DNA of 64,000 nucleotides, from NCBI GenBank assembly GCA_012837715.1, contig DUQR01000039.1, positions 81,923-145,922 of the forward strand. Direction: 5' to 3'. Under the pieces are notes generated by a model that had not been told where the DNA came from, did not search any database, and saw only the letters and a list, made by a program, of their open reading frames with translations. The translations under genes were made by a program, and so were the position numbers. This DNA is from Bacillota bacterium. GTDB lineage: Bacteria > Bacillota > UBA4882 > UBA10575. Shown one piece after another: positions 9,428 to 19,385 of this stretch (within the stretch, counting starts at the first letter, position 1; every line of letters starts with the position of its first letter).

Positions 9428-10210
9428 CTAATAGAAAAGGACAGTGAGGAGAAGATTAAAAATAAACAAGGCGATGATTGCCGAAACCACGGCTTGCGTG
9501 GCAGCTGTGCCAACACCGGTGGCGCCGTCTTTGGTCTGGAGGCCGTAGTAAACACCAATACCGGCGACCAACAGACCGAAGAAAAGACCTTTGGCCAACC
9601 CGCCCAGGAAATCCCAAGGCTGAATATGGGTTAAGATGGAATCAACGAAGGTCTGCACGGTAACGTGTTTGAAGTAAACGGCAAGACCCATCCCGCCCAA
9701 TAAACCGGTTAGGTTAGCGATGATGATCAAGAAGGGCAACATTAAAGAGACACCCAGGATCTTAGGGGCAATCAAATAAGCCTGGGGATCTATATCTAAA
9801 GATTTAAGGGCATCGATCTGTTCCGAGACGGCCATCGCTCCGATCTCGGCGGCAATTGCTGAGCTGGCTCGGCCGGCAACGATGATTCCGGTCAAAACCG
9901 GCGCCAGTTCCCGGGAAAAAGCGATTGTCAACAAGTGTCCCATTTGGCCGACCAGGCCAAAATCCACAAAGGAGCTGCTCAAATGGAGAGAGATGACCAT
10001 TCCGGCGAAGGCGTTAATAATGATGACAATCGGTAAGGAGTTAACACCTAAGCGCTCCATCGCCAAAAGGGTTTGCGCCCAGTCCAGCTTACCACGGAAG
10101 ATTGCAGCCAAACTTGCCCCGTAATACAAAGTGATCTCGCCGAGGGCGGAAAGAAAAGCGGTCACTTTCTCCCCTATTTTTGTAATCTGTTCTACCATTT
10201 TTATCCCCAT
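9428..10210 (-). CDS. MlaE-type ABC permease
   Basis: RELAPVLTGIIVAGRASSAIAAEIGAMAVSEQIDAL signature. Confidence 0.92.
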   Translation of the reverse strand: MGIKMVEQITKIGEKVTAFLSALGEITLYYGASLAAIFRGKLDWAQTLLAMERLGVNSLPIVIIINAFAGMVISLHLSSSFVDFGLVGQMGHLLTIAFSRELAPVLTGIIVAGRASSAIAAEIGAMAVSEQIDALKSLDIDPQAYLIAPKILGVSLMLPFLIIIANLTGLLGGMGLAVYFKHVTVQTFVDSILTHIQPWDFLGGLAKGLFFGLLVAGIGVYYGLQTKDGATGVGTAATQAVVSAIIALFIFNLLLTVLFY

Positions 10211-10375
10211 TAATGTTATGGTCTTAATCTAGTCAGTTGCAAACGCTGTACGCTGGCTTCCGCCTGTACCGAAGGGCTTAAAAAGTGGAAGCCAAACTAG
10301 ACCCAGCAAATTAGGCAACTCCTTAAATATATATGGATGGGGGGATAAGCCTATGAATAAAAAGGTAAAAAAAAG

Positions 10376-10393
10376 GCCTCCATGGCGGGAGGC
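10376..10393 (-). terminator. Minus-strand rho-independent terminator
   Basis: Minus strand GCCTCCC-GCCAT-GGAGGC followed by CTTTTTTTT. Confidence 0.7.
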
Positions 10394-10403
10394 GCTCCGA
10401 GGA

Positions 10404-10487
10404 TTAAGACCGTTGTTTGATGATAATCACCGTTTTTCCCTTCTTTTTAAGAAACGGGTTAAAAAGCGCGGCTAAAAGGCGGCACAT
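10404..10487 (-). CDS. Candidate 27-aa small ORF (MCRLLAALFNPFLKKKGKTVIIIKQRS)
   Basis: Strong SD AAAAGGAGGGTGTTTT-ATG, TATAAT-like box upstream on the same strand, terminator immediately downstream. Confidence 0.45.
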   Translation of the reverse strand: MCRLLAALFNPFLKKKGKTVIIIKQRS

Positions 10488-10598
10488 AAAACACCCTCCT
10501 TTTGGGAAAAATCTTTGCTAGCTCTTTACAAGTTATGCCCTTCATTATATGATAAACTTGAAAGTCTGGTACATAGTCCGGGGTAGGAATATGGAAAA

Positions 10599-10994
10599 AT
10601 GGGGGTTGGGAAAATGGTGCCGTTCGAATTGAAGTATACTGCGGAACACGAATGGGTTAAGGTCGAAGGTGAACGGGTGACGGTAGGGATTACGGAATAT
10701 GCCCAGAAAGAACTGGGCGATGTCGTTTATGTGGAACTACCGGCGGTGGGCGAAAAAGTCAAAGCTAAAGCCGGGATGGGTAGTATTGAATCAGTGAAGG
10801 CGGTTTCCGATGTGTATGCTCCGTTGACCGGTGAGATTGTAGAAGTCAATGATGAATTGCAGTTTAGCCCCGAACTGGTAAACCAGGATCCCTACGGAAA
10901 AGGTTGGATTGCCGTGATTGAAGTCGCCGATACCGAAGAACTTAAAAATCTACTGAGCGCAGAAGCGTACCAGAAATTAATCGGTGGAAATTGA
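10599..10994 (+). CDS. gcvH: Glycine cleavage system H protein
   Basis: ELKYTAEHEWVKVEGERVTVGITEYAQKELGDVVYVELP...IESVKAVSDVYAPLTGEIVEVN; start could be 10614. Confidence 0.95.
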   Translation: MGVGKMVPFELKYTAEHEWVKVEGERVTVGITEYAQKELGDVVYVELPAVGEKVKAKAGMGSIESVKAVSDVYAPLTGEIVEVNDELQFSPELVNQDPYGKGWIAVIEVADTEELKNLLSAEAYQKLIGGN

Positions 10995-11857
10995 TCGGGC
11001 GCCTACTCCCTTGGTCGACCGGGACAGCCGCGTGGAATATGGCCCTTGATGAAGCCTTGCTACGTAGCTATGAACAGGGGAAAGCCCCGCTTACCCTCCG
11101 TTTTTACGGATGGACTCCCCCGGCGCTTTCCTTGGGCTGTTTTCAACAGCCTTTGACCGCGGAACAGCAAGCGTGGTGCCGCCAAGCAGGTGTGGATTGG
11201 GTGAAGCGACCGACCGGCGGCCGCGCTGTTTTTCATGATGACGAGTTAACCTATGCCTTGGTCGCCGGTGCGCGGGACGGCTTTGCCGGACCGGTTCTTG
11301 CCGACTACCAAAAGATCGCTTTGGGGTTGAAGCGTGGTTTTGCCCTGCTGGGGTTGGCGGTTGAACTGGCCTCGGGGCCCCGGCAAACCGAAGGTTACCC
11401 GTCCCAGCTTTGTTTTGCGGCTTCGTCCTGGTATGAGATTACTTACCAAGGGCGAAAACTGGTCGGTAGTGCGCAGCTTCGTCAGGACAAAGCCCTGCTT
11501 CAACACGGTTCTATTCTCCTTACCTTTAATCCCCTGTTTTGGGTGGAAGGAGGGGAGAAAGCCCCGACCACGGGAAGCAAAAACACCATCACCAAGCAGG
11601 TAATTGGACTGGAAGAAGCTTTAGGCTACCGTCCGCCACGGTCGGCTATCCTCTCCGCATTACAGCAAGGATTAGGCGAAGTTTTAGGGATCCGGTGGCA
11701 AGCAGGAAGCCTTAGCGCGGAGGAGCTTAGTGTGGCCACACAACTGATGGAAGAGAAGTATACCAAGGCCGACTGGAACAACCGGCGGGGGCGGAAAAGC
11801 CTGACCGGGGGCGAAGGGCGCCGACAGAGGAGGCGAGCGCATGAAAGAACCCCTTAA
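10991..11857 (+). CDS. Lipoate--protein ligase / octanoyltransferase (LipM-like) family
   Basis: [51 protein letters not shown]; overlaps gcvH stop. Confidence 0.88.
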   Translation: MIGRLLPWSTGTAAWNMALDEALLRSYEQGKAPLTLRFYGWTPPALSLGCFQQPLTAEQQAWCRQAGVDWVKRPTGGRAVFHDDELTYALVAGARDGFAGPVLADYQKIALGLKRGFALLGLAVELASGPRQTEGYPSQLCFAASSWYEITYQGRKLVGSAQLRQDKALLQHGSILLTFNPLFWVEGGEKAPTTGSKNTITKQVIGLEEALGYRPPRSAILSALQQGLGEVLGIRWQAGSLSAEELSVATQLMEEKYTKADWNNRRGRKSLTGGEGRRQRRRAHERTP

Positions 11858-12035
11858 ACTTTCCATTGGTGATCAGGTTCAATTGCGGAAACCCCACCCC
11901 TGTGGTGGAACAGAATGGGAAGTCTTGCGGGTGGGAATGGATTTTCGGCTGAAGTGTCTGACTTGCGGACGGTTAGTTTTGGTTCCCCGTGTTAAACTGG
12001 AGAAAGGGATTAAAAAGATTATTTCCTCACCATAA
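11841..12035 (+). CDS. DUF951 domain-containing protein
   Basis: [41 protein letters not shown]. Confidence 0.88.
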   Translation: MKEPLKLSIGDQVQLRKPHPCGGTEWEVLRVGMDFRLKCLTCGRLVLVPRVKLEKGIKKIISSP

Positions 12036-12112
12036 GGTAACAACGGGATTTGCTGGTATGATTCTTATTCCTTTTAATGGGCGCATCACAAAAAGCTTGT
12101 TCGGTCTAAACC

Positions 12113-12141
12113 TTGTTAATTTAAATATTAAATGGTATAAT
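12113..12141 (+). promoter_or_regulatory. Sigma-A-like promoter of rpsF operon
   Basis: TTGTTA-17 bp-TATAAT. Confidence 0.6.
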
Positions 12142-12149
12142 TAAATCCG

Positions 12150-12200
12150 TGTACTTCCCTGCCTCGTTGTCGCGAGGCCGTAAGTCCAGAGGGAGGAGGT
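12150..12200 (+). promoter_or_regulatory. Probable S6:S18 ribosomal protein leader (rpsF 5' UTR)
   Basis: CTTCCCT-GCCTCG-loop-CGAGGC-CG-...-AGAGGGAG: hairpin with CCG segment before outer stem, directly upstream of rpsF. Confidence 0.6.
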
Positions 12201-12209
12201 GTCTACCGC

Positions 12210-12494
12210 ATGAAATATGAAAGCGTCATCGTTTTTTCTCCTCAATTAGATGAGGAAGCTTTGGAAAACGCCATTAACCGTGTGCAAGAAGTGCTGACCA
12301 ACGGTGGAGGCGAAGTGACCAAGGTTGACCGGTGGGGCAAACGTCGACTGGCTTATGAGATCAAAGACTTAACCGAAGGCTATTATTTGTTGGTCGAGAC
12401 GGAAGCCCCCAGTTCGGCCGTACAAGAACTGGACCGGGTGCTTAGGATCTCCGATGATGTTCTTCGTCATTTGATTATCCGCGCCAACACCTGA
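12210..12494 (+). CDS. rpsF: 30S ribosomal protein S6
   Basis: [51 protein letters not shown]. Confidence 0.96.
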   Translation: MKYESVIVFSPQLDEEALENAINRVQEVLTNGGGEVTKVDRWGKRRLAYEIKDLTEGYYLLVETEAPSSAVQELDRVLRISDDVLRHLIIRANT

Positions 12495-12531
12495 TCAACC
12501 GGACCATAAAGGTGAAGGTGGTGTGTTTTTA

Positions 12532-12954
12532 ATGAATCATGTCATTATAATTGGCAGATTAACTAGAGATCCGGAATTAAGGTATACCCCCAATGGGATC
12601 GCGGTCGCCAATTTTACGGTGGCGGTTGACCGTCCCTATACTAATCAGGCCGGCGAGCGGGAGACGGATTTTATTCCCGTTGTCGTTTGGCAAAAACTGG
12701 CAGAAACTTGCGCCAATCACTTGCATAAAGGAAGGCTGGTGGCGGTGGACGGCCGGTTACAAATCCGGAGTTATGAAACACAAGATGGTCAAAGACGAAG
12801 AGTAGCGGAAGTAGTAGCCGCCAATGTCCAATTTTTGGACCGGGCCAATGAAGCCCGGCGGAACGTCTCGGTTAATGAAGGCGGGGGTGAAACTTCCCAG
12901 GATCAAGCGGCCGATGATTTCGGCGAGATTAATTTGGATGATTTACCCTTTTAG
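12532..12954 (+). CDS. ssb: Single-stranded DNA-binding protein
   Basis: [35 protein letters not shown]; acidic tail ending DDLPF. Confidence 0.96.
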   Translation: MNHVIIIGRLTRDPELRYTPNGIAVANFTVAVDRPYTNQAGERETDFIPVVVWQKLAETCANHLHKGRLVAVDGRLQIRSYETQDGQRRRVAEVVAANVQFLDRANEARRNVSVNEGGGETSQDQAADDFGEINLDDLPF

Positions 12955-12971
12955 TTCAGAACGAAGGCCGG

Positions 12972-13214
12972 ATGGAGGTGAAAGCTTTGGTACGCGAAAG
13001 AGGTAAGAAAAAAAGACGCGTCTGTTCATTCTGTGTTGATAAGATCGAACACGTTGACTATAAAGAGGTTGGTAAGCTACGGAAGTATCTTTCCGAACGG
13101 GGTAAGATCCTTCCCCGGCGGATCTCCGGCAACTGTGCCCATCACCAACGGCAGTTAACCGTGGCGATTAAACGGGCCAGGCAATTAGCGATGTTACCCT
13201 ATTCCAGCGATTAA
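12972..13214 (+). CDS. rpsR: 30S ribosomal protein S18
   Basis: [60 protein letters not shown]. Confidence 0.96.
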   Translation: MEVKALVRERGKKKRRVCSFCVDKIEHVDYKEVGKLRKYLSERGKILPRRISGNCAHHQRQLTVAIKRARQLAMLPYSSD

Positions 13215-13238
13215 AAGGCAAACAAAGGGAACAAAAGG

Positions 13239-13266
13239 AGGAGGCGTAAAAGCCTCCTTTCTTTTT
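13239..13266 (+). terminator. Rho-independent terminator after rpsR
   Basis: AGGAGGC-GTAAAA-GCCTCCT-TTCTTTTT. Confidence 0.8.
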
Positions 13267-13327
13267 CCAAAAGAAGCCCGGAAGGAAAATCAGGTCTAGT
13301 GTGGAATAGAAGTGGTGACGAGGAGGG

Positions 13328-13654
13328 ATGCGGATGACCCGTCCCCATCAAGAAGTTGATATAGCCCGTAAACTGCGGACCATTGAGTGGCTCAAAAGTG
13401 AGTTGCTGGAAGGGGTTTCCCTCTTTTTCAAAGCGTTAATCAGTAGTAACGGCCAAGCGATCTCCAAAGCCTTGGCTGCTATTATTCTCACCTGTTATTT
13501 TTTAGGTCGCCGCTTAGGACTAGGTTTCCATCAGGTGGACGAGGAAATCGAGGATCAACTGCAGACACATTTAGCCGCCAATCATCAACTGGAGAAGTGG
13601 TATGGGGATATTTCCGCGTTTTTACATTATGTGGAGGGAAAAAAGCACCGTTAA
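13328..13654 (+). CDS. MazG-like family protein
   Basis: ARKLRTIEWLKSELLEGVSLFFKALISSNGQAISKALAAIILTCYFLGRRLG. Confidence 0.65.
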   Translation: MRMTRPHQEVDIARKLRTIEWLKSELLEGVSLFFKALISSNGQAISKALAAIILTCYFLGRRLGLGFHQVDEEIEDQLQTHLAANHQLEKWYGDISAFLHYVEGKKHR

Positions 13655-13694
13655 GCGGGGCTTAGGTAACGTTTGGTAGGAGGTGGTGTTAGCG

Positions 13695-14144
13695 ATGAAA
13701 GTAATTCTTTTAAACGATGTGAAGTCTTTAGGAAAAAAAGGAGACTTAAAAGAGGTAAGCGATGGTTATGCCCGGAATTTTTTGTTTCCCAAGAAATTGG
13801 CGGTCGAAGCAACCCCCGGGAACCTAAAGAAATTGGAAGCAGAACGGGCCCATCAGGCACTAAGACAAGCGCGGGATGAAAGCAGCGCGCGGGAGCTGGC
13901 CAAGAAACTGGATGGTTTATCCCTGACCTTTGTCACCAAAGTTGGCGAAGGCGGTAAACTTTTCGGTTCGATTACCAGCAAAGATATTGTCGATCGGATT
14001 CAGCAGGAAACCAAGATTGAACTTGATAAAAAACAACTTAACCTGCCGGAAACAATTAAAACCATGGGTGAGCACGAGGTTACCGTGACCCTTTATCGTG
14101 GGGTTACGGCCACGGTGAAGATCCGGGTGACGGCGGAAGGCTAA
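13695..14144 (+). CDS. rplI: 50S ribosomal protein L9
   Basis: [40 protein letters not shown]. Confidence 0.96.
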   Translation: MKVILLNDVKSLGKKGDLKEVSDGYARNFLFPKKLAVEATPGNLKKLEAERAHQALRQARDESSARELAKKLDGLSLTFVTKVGEGGKLFGSITSKDIVDRIQQETKIELDKKQLNLPETIKTMGEHEVTVTLYRGVTATVKIRVTAEG

Positions 14145-14168
14145 GGGATAAGGTCTAGGGAGGAATTA

Positions 14169-16103
14169 ATGGTGAAAAGTGTGCTCAGAGGGGTCGGCGA
14201 GGAAAAACCAGGACCGGGAGTGGCCTGGAGGGATCGGTTTCCCCAGGAGGATCAGCTGCAACGACAAGTAACAGCCCTTTATACCCTCCTGGCTAATCTC
14301 TACGGGTCGGATAAACTGGTGATGAAAGCAGGGAAACTTGATGCTCTTAAACTGATGCGTTCCAAAGTCCTCACCGAACGGGTGTTAGCTTTGCAACGGT
14401 TAGTTTATGAGGATCCTACCTTGGACAAGGTGCCCCAGGAAGCTGAGTTATTAGCGGTTTTAAGTGAAATTGAAGATGAGATCGCCGATTTAATCGCCCG
14501 CAAAACTGTAGAAGAGAAGATTGAGCAGAAGATTGCCGAACGGATGCAGACCAGACACGAAGAGTATGTTAAAGACATCAAGCTGCAGGTCCTCAAAGAA
14601 GTGGCTGGTCCGGACAATCCTAATACGTTAAAAAAATACGCTGAGCTTGAAAAACTGGAGCAAGTTACGTTATCCCGTTCCGCTCTGGAGAAGCTGCGGC
14701 CTTCCTCGTTGGAGCAAGTGGTGGGCCAGGATCGGGCGATCCGGGTCCTCCTTTCCAAATTGGTCTCCCCTTACCCCCAGCATGTGATCGTTTATGGTCC
14801 GCCCGGGGTGGGGAAAACCACCGTAGCCCGTTTGGTTTTGGAAGAAGCCAAGAAGATCGGTTACACTCCCTTTACCCAAAACGCGCCCTTTATTGAAGTG
14901 GACGGGACCACTTTGCGTTGGGATCCGCGGGAAGTAACCAATCCTTTGTTGGGTTCGGTCCATGATCCCATCTATCAAGGGGCCCGCCGGGATTTGGCCG
15001 AGAGCGCCATCCCCGAACCCAAACCCGGGTTGGTCACGGATGCCCACGGCGGAATCCTTTTTATCGATGAAATCGGTGATATGGATCCGATTCTAATGAA
15101 CAAGTTGCTAAAGGTTTTAGAGGATAAAAGGGTTAAATTTGATTCGGCCTATTACGATCCGGATGACCCGGGTGTGCCCAAGTATATCAAAAAACTGTTT
15201 GAAGAGGGCGCCCCTGCCGATTTTATTCTCGTAGCCGCCACGACCAGAGATCCGGCAGAGATCAGTCCGGCCTTACGTTCCCGTTGCGCCGAAGTCTTTT
15301 TTGAACCATTGACGAAAAAGGCGGTAGAACAGATCGTCTGTGATGCCGCGCAGCGGCTGGATGCCCAGTTGGCGCCGGAGGTTCCGGGGTTGATCAGTGA
15401 TTACTCGATCGAAGGCCGTAAAGCGGTGGGAATGTTGGCCGATGCCTATGGCCTGGCCCTCTACGAACAATATACCTCCCGCCCGCAAGCGGCGGTGCGC
15501 ATCGGGAAGGAACATTTATTGGAAGTGATCCGCACCAGCCGTCTGATCCCCTTTACGAAAACAAAAAGCAAAGCCCAGGGGGAGATCGGGAAGATCTACG
15601 GGCTGGGAGTCCATGGTTTTGTCGGTTCGATTATTGAGATCGAAGCGGTAAGTTTTCCGGCGGAAAAAGGCAAAGGAAAACTCCGTTTCAACGAGACCGC
15701 CGGTTCGATGGCGAAAGACTCGGTTTTTAATGCCGCTTCGGTGGTCCGCCTTTTGACCGGTCTGGATCTGGCCGACTATGATCTCCATGTTAATGTGGTC
15801 GGCGGCGGAAAGATCGACGGACCATCAGCCGGGACAGCGATTACCTTAGCGATTATCAGTTGCCTGTTACAGCGGCCGATCCGCCAGGATATTGCGGTTA
15901 CCGGTGAAGTTTCCATCCAAGGCAAAGTGAAAGAGGTTGGTGGGATCTTCGAAAAAATTTATGGCGCGAAACAAGCCGGGATTAAGGAAGTCTTTATTCC
16001 GCAAGACAATGAGAACGAAATCCCCTCGGATTTAGCCGAGATCAAAGTTCATCCCGTGGCTACGGTTAAAGAACTGATGGATCAGGTTCTAATCACCCAT
16101 TAG
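14169..16103 (+). CDS. lonC: Lon family ATP-dependent protease, LonC (sporulation-associated) type
   Basis: GPPGVGKTT, FIDEIGDMDP, GGGKIDGPSAGTA catalytic Ser and AKQAGIKEVFIP catalytic Lys region; next to rplI/dnaB. Confidence 0.82.
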   Translation: MVKSVLRGVGEEKPGPGVAWRDRFPQEDQLQRQVTALYTLLANLYGSDKLVMKAGKLDALKLMRSKVLTERVLALQRLVYEDPTLDKVPQEAELLAVLSEIEDEIADLIARKTVEEKIEQKIAERMQTRHEEYVKDIKLQVLKEVAGPDNPNTLKKYAELEKLEQVTLSRSALEKLRPSSLEQVVGQDRAIRVLLSKLVSPYPQHVIVYGPPGVGKTTVARLVLEEAKKIGYTPFTQNAPFIEVDGTTLRWDPREVTNPLLGSVHDPIYQGARRDLAESAIPEPKPGLVTDAHGGILFIDEIGDMDPILMNKLLKVLEDKRVKFDSAYYDPDDPGVPKYIKKLFEEGAPADFILVAATTRDPAEISPALRSRCAEVFFEPLTKKAVEQIVCDAAQRLDAQLAPEVPGLISDYSIEGRKAVGMLADAYGLALYEQYTSRPQAAVRIGKEHLLEVIRTSRLIPFTKTKSKAQGEIGKIYGLGVHGFVGSIIEIEAVSFPAEKGKGKLRFNETAGSMAKDSVFNAASVVRLLTGLDLADYDLHVNVVGGGKIDGPSAGTAITLAIISCLLQRPIRQDIAVTGEVSIQGKVKEVGGIFEKIYGAKQAGIKEVFIPQDNENEIPSDLAEIKVHPVATVKELMDQVLITH

Positions 16104-16133
16104 CGCATTGATTCGGAAGAACAGCTTACCCAG

Positions 16134-16156
16134 GCCGCAGTTTCCTGCGGCTTTTT
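16134..16156 (+). terminator. Rho-independent terminator
   Basis: GCCGCAG-TTTC-CTGCGGC-TTTTT. Confidence 0.85.
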
Positions 16157-16189
16157 TAAAGAATACTTTAGCGCAAGGAGGGGCAGAAA

Positions 16190-17539
16190 GTGAGTGCTGA
16201 CCAAATTTTGGACCGCCTCCCTCCCCAGAATCTAGACGCGGAGCGTTCAACGCTCGGGGCGATGTTTTTAGAGAAAGAGTCTATTTTTCGGGCCATGGAG
16301 ATTTTGCGCCCCGGGGATTTCTATAAGGATGCCCACCGCCTTATTTACCAGACAGTGCTTGATCTGACGAACCGGGGGGAACCGGTGGATTTAGTCACGG
16401 TTACGGAAGAACTACGCCAGAAAAACCAGCTGGAGAAGATTGGTGGGATTACTTACCTGACGGAACTGGCCGGTTCGGTTCCCACCGCCGCCCACGTCGA
16501 ATTCTATGCCCGGATTGTGGAGGAGAAATCACTGCTCCGGCAGTTAATTCGGGCGGCGACGGAGATTGTGACCTTAGGTTACGACAGTCAAGATGAAGTG
16601 AACAACATTATTGACCAAGCGGAACACCTCATCTTCTCCATTGCCAACCGCCGTGCCGGACGGACGGTGGTTAACCTCAAGAATATTTTAATCGAAACTT
16701 TTGAACAGATTGAGAAATTATACGAATCCCGGGGCGCCGTCACCGGTGTGCCGACCGGGTTCAATGATTTGGACCGGTTGACGGCCGGGTTTCAACCTTC
16801 GGACCTTATTATTCTGGCGGCCCGCCCCAGCATGGGGAAGACAACTTTTGCTTTGAATATTGCCGAATACGCCGCGGTGAACCTGAAGTTACCGGTGGTT
16901 GTCTTTAGTTTGGAGATGTCCAAGGAACAGTTGGCGATGAAACTCCTTTGTTCCGAGGCGGGGGTTGATAACCAAAGGATCCGCACCGGGAATCTCCAAG
17001 AAGAAGACTGGCCCCGACTTTCCCATGCTTTAGGCCGCTTGAGCGAATCCGTGATGTTCATCGACGACTCCCCCAGCCTCTCGGTGCTGGATGTCCGGGC
17101 GAAAGCCCGCCGGATTAAAGCCGATTCCGGTTTAAGCCTGATTATCGTAGACTATCTCCAGCTGATGCAGGGGCCGAAACGGATCGAAAACCGCCAACAG
17201 GAAGTTTCCGAGATCTCCCGGGGTTTAAAAGCTTTAGCCCGGGAACTTTCGGTGCCGGTGATTGCCCTTTCCCAGTTGTCCCGGGCGGTGGAACAGAGAC
17301 AGAACAAACGCCCCACACTGTCCGATCTACGGGAATCCGGTTCACTGGAGCAAGACGCGGACCTGGTTTGTTTCTTGTACCGGGAGGATTATTATGAGCC
17401 GGAGACCGAAAAGAAGAATATTACCGAATTTATTATCGCCAAACACCGGAATGGCCCCCTGGGGACCGTTGAATTCCTCTTCCAAAAAGAGTATAGTAAA
17501 TTTTTGAGTTTAGAAAGATTCCGTAAACCCGAGAACTAA
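16190..17539 (+). CDS. dnaB: Replicative DNA helicase DnaB
   Basis: RLPPQNLDAERSTLGAMFLEKESI, AARPSMGKTTFALNIAEYAA, LSQLSRAVEQRQNKRPTLSDLRESGSLEQDADLV. Confidence 0.97.
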   Translation: MSADQILDRLPPQNLDAERSTLGAMFLEKESIFRAMEILRPGDFYKDAHRLIYQTVLDLTNRGEPVDLVTVTEELRQKNQLEKIGGITYLTELAGSVPTAAHVEFYARIVEEKSLLRQLIRAATEIVTLGYDSQDEVNNIIDQAEHLIFSIANRRAGRTVVNLKNILIETFEQIEKLYESRGAVTGVPTGFNDLDRLTAGFQPSDLIILAARPSMGKTTFALNIAEYAAVNLKLPVVVFSLEMSKEQLAMKLLCSEAGVDNQRIRTGNLQEEDWPRLSHALGRLSESVMFIDDSPSLSVLDVRAKARRIKADSGLSLIIVDYLQLMQGPKRIENRQQEVSEISRGLKALARELSVPVIALSQLSRAVEQRQNKRPTLSDLRESGSLEQDADLVCFLYREDYYEPETEKKNITEFIIAKHRNGPLGTVEFLFQKEYSKFLSLERFRKPEN

Positions 17540-17540
17540 A

Positions 17541-17567
17541 GAAGCTTTTTGCGCTGTAACCGATCAA
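17541..17567 (+). repeat. Partial copy of the short palindromic element (left arm only)
   Basis: GAAGCTTTTTGCGCTGTAACCGATCAAAGGA. Confidence 0.45.
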
Positions 17568-17582
17568 AGGAGGCGTCCGGTT

Positions 17583-17906
17583 TTGAACCCTGCCGAAATT
17601 ATTATTATTGCCGACGGAGAAGCGACGGCTTGTTGTACGGAAGCACCGGATTTACACACGCAAATTAGATACTTGGCACAAGGGCTAAGCTTAGCCTATG
17701 GCGATCAATTGACCGTCGAGTTTCTTGATCTGCGCCAAGCTCCGGACCACCCCTTAGTCCGGCAAGTTCAAGCGGAAGGGCGAAGATTACCGCTCCTTAT
17801 TTTCAACCGGGAAGTCAAATTCGAGGGCGGGATTCCCCTGCTGGCGTTAAAGACCATGCTGGAACGGGCGGGCATCTTCCCTCGGAATGGAGGGGAAAGT
17901 CGATAA
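17583..17906 (+). CDS. Thioredoxin-fold (YuzD-like) hypothetical protein
   Basis: ORF with SD AAAGGAGG; IIIADGEATACCTEAPDL..VEFLDLRQAPDHPLVRQVQAEGRRLPLLIFNREVKFEGGIPL. Confidence 0.5.
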   Translation: MNPAEIIIIADGEATACCTEAPDLHTQIRYLAQGLSLAYGDQLTVEFLDLRQAPDHPLVRQVQAEGRRLPLLIFNREVKFEGGIPLLALKTMLERAGIFPRNGGESR

Positions 17907-18003
17907 AATTTACCGGCACGGGTAAAATAAGCTTCAAGAAGGACCGGTTTTCGTCGGATCCAAGTTGGATCCAGCGTTTATTACATGAAGGAGGGGATGA
18001 GGG

Positions 18004-18561
18004 ATGAGAAGAAAAACCCCTTTCATCTGGATCGTACTTCTGCTGGGACTGGTCGTCCTTTTCTTGTTATTGATTTATCCGGGAGTTCTGCGGCGGAACG
18101 AGAACCCGTCCGAACCGGCCCCTGATTCTGCCGCTCGCCAACGGGAACACGAAGTGACCTTATTCTTTCCCAACCAGGAATATATCCAGACCGGGCGGGC
18201 CGATCTACCGATGTTAAAGGAGATTACCCGGAAGGTGGAAGCCAGTGACGAGGAGCTGATCGCAAAGGTCCTGGACGAGCTGAGGAAGCCTCCGGCGGAG
18301 GAAGGCTATACGACCGCGCTCCATGATGAACTAAAGGTGCTGGCCAGCCGGCGGGAGGACCGCCGGGCTTATGTTGATTTTTCCAGTCAAAACCTATATG
18401 GGGGTTCCCTCCAGGAAACTCTGCTGGTCCATCAGATTGTGCAGACCTTAACTGCCCTGCCCGGGATCGATGAGGTCCAATTCCTAGTGGACGGGGAGAA
18501 ACGGGAGAGTTTGATGGGGCATATCTCCACCGATGAACCCCTCAGCCCTAGCCAACTATAA
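18004..18561 (+). CDS. GerMN domain-containing protein
   Basis: N-term TM; VTLFFPNQEYIQ...VDFSSQ...QETLLVHQIVQTLTALPGIDEVQFLVDGE. Confidence 0.8.
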   Translation: MRRKTPFIWIVLLLGLVVLFLLLIYPGVLRRNENPSEPAPDSAARQREHEVTLFFPNQEYIQTGRADLPMLKEITRKVEASDEELIAKVLDELRKPPAEEGYTTALHDELKVLASRREDRRAYVDFSSQNLYGGSLQETLLVHQIVQTLTALPGIDEVQFLVDGEKRESLMGHISTDEPLSPSQL

Positions 18562-18755
18562 AGCCAGCCCCTGTTGCCAAGGCCTCTTTCCTAACGGGAG
18601 GAGGCTTTTTCTTTGTCCGGAAAAGCAATCTGTTCAAAGGGGAGATTTTCCGCTATAATTATAGGCAGTTACTATTAAGAGTTGCTCATAAGCAAGTATT
18701 ACTTATTGGCTCCGCCGCGTGTCTTTGCCTGATTTCAGAGAAAAGGGATGAGAAG

Positions 18756-19385
18756 ATGAGTGGAAAACGACTGAACAAACAAGCGCGCCACCAGACTTTG
18801 CTCCGCAAGTTAGAGGAGAATCCGCTCCTCACCGATGAACAACTGGCGAAAGAATTAGGCGTCAGTATTCAGACGATCCGCTTGGATCGGTTAGCTTTGG
18901 GTCTGCCCGAAATGAAAGAAAGGGCCAAAAGCATCGCTTCGCGCGCCTTGGGCGGGGAGAACCACCCGGCCAGTCTAGAAGTCGTCGGCGAGCTGCTTTA
19001 TTGTGAACCGGGGGTCGGTGGCCTCTCGCGCATGGTGGCCGAACCGGCCATGAGTCTGACCCGCTATAACGTCATCCGGGGCCATTACCTTTTTGCCCAG
19101 GCCAATTCCTTAGCCGTGGCCGTGGCGGATGCGCCCCATGCCCTAACCGGATCAGCCCGGGTCGATTTTTCCCGCCCGGTCCAAGCGGGACATGTTCTCC
19201 TGGCGCGGGCCCGGGTTCTCGAAAAAAGGGGGCGCCGTTTTATCGTGGAAGTCGTCACCCGCGTTGATGAGCATGAGGTGTTTAAAGGAAAATTCCTGAT
19301 TCTGGCCTTGGATGAGAAATATCTAACCGAAGAAAGTCTTAGCTTGGAAGGAAATGATACCGATAGGAGGGAAAAGAATGATTAA
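18756..19385 (+). CDS. fapR: Fatty acid/phospholipid biosynthesis regulator FapR
   Basis: LTDEQLAKELGVSIQTIRLDRLALGLPEMKERAKSIA plus hot-dog thioesterase-like C-domain. Confidence 0.92.
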   Translation: MSGKRLNKQARHQTLLRKLEENPLLTDEQLAKELGVSIQTIRLDRLALGLPEMKERAKSIASRALGGENHPASLEVVGELLYCEPGVGGLSRMVAEPAMSLTRYNVIRGHYLFAQANSLAVAVADAPHALTGSARVDFSRPVQAGHVLLARARVLEKRGRRFIVEVVTRVDEHEVFKGKFLILALDEKYLTEESLSLEGNDTDRREKND

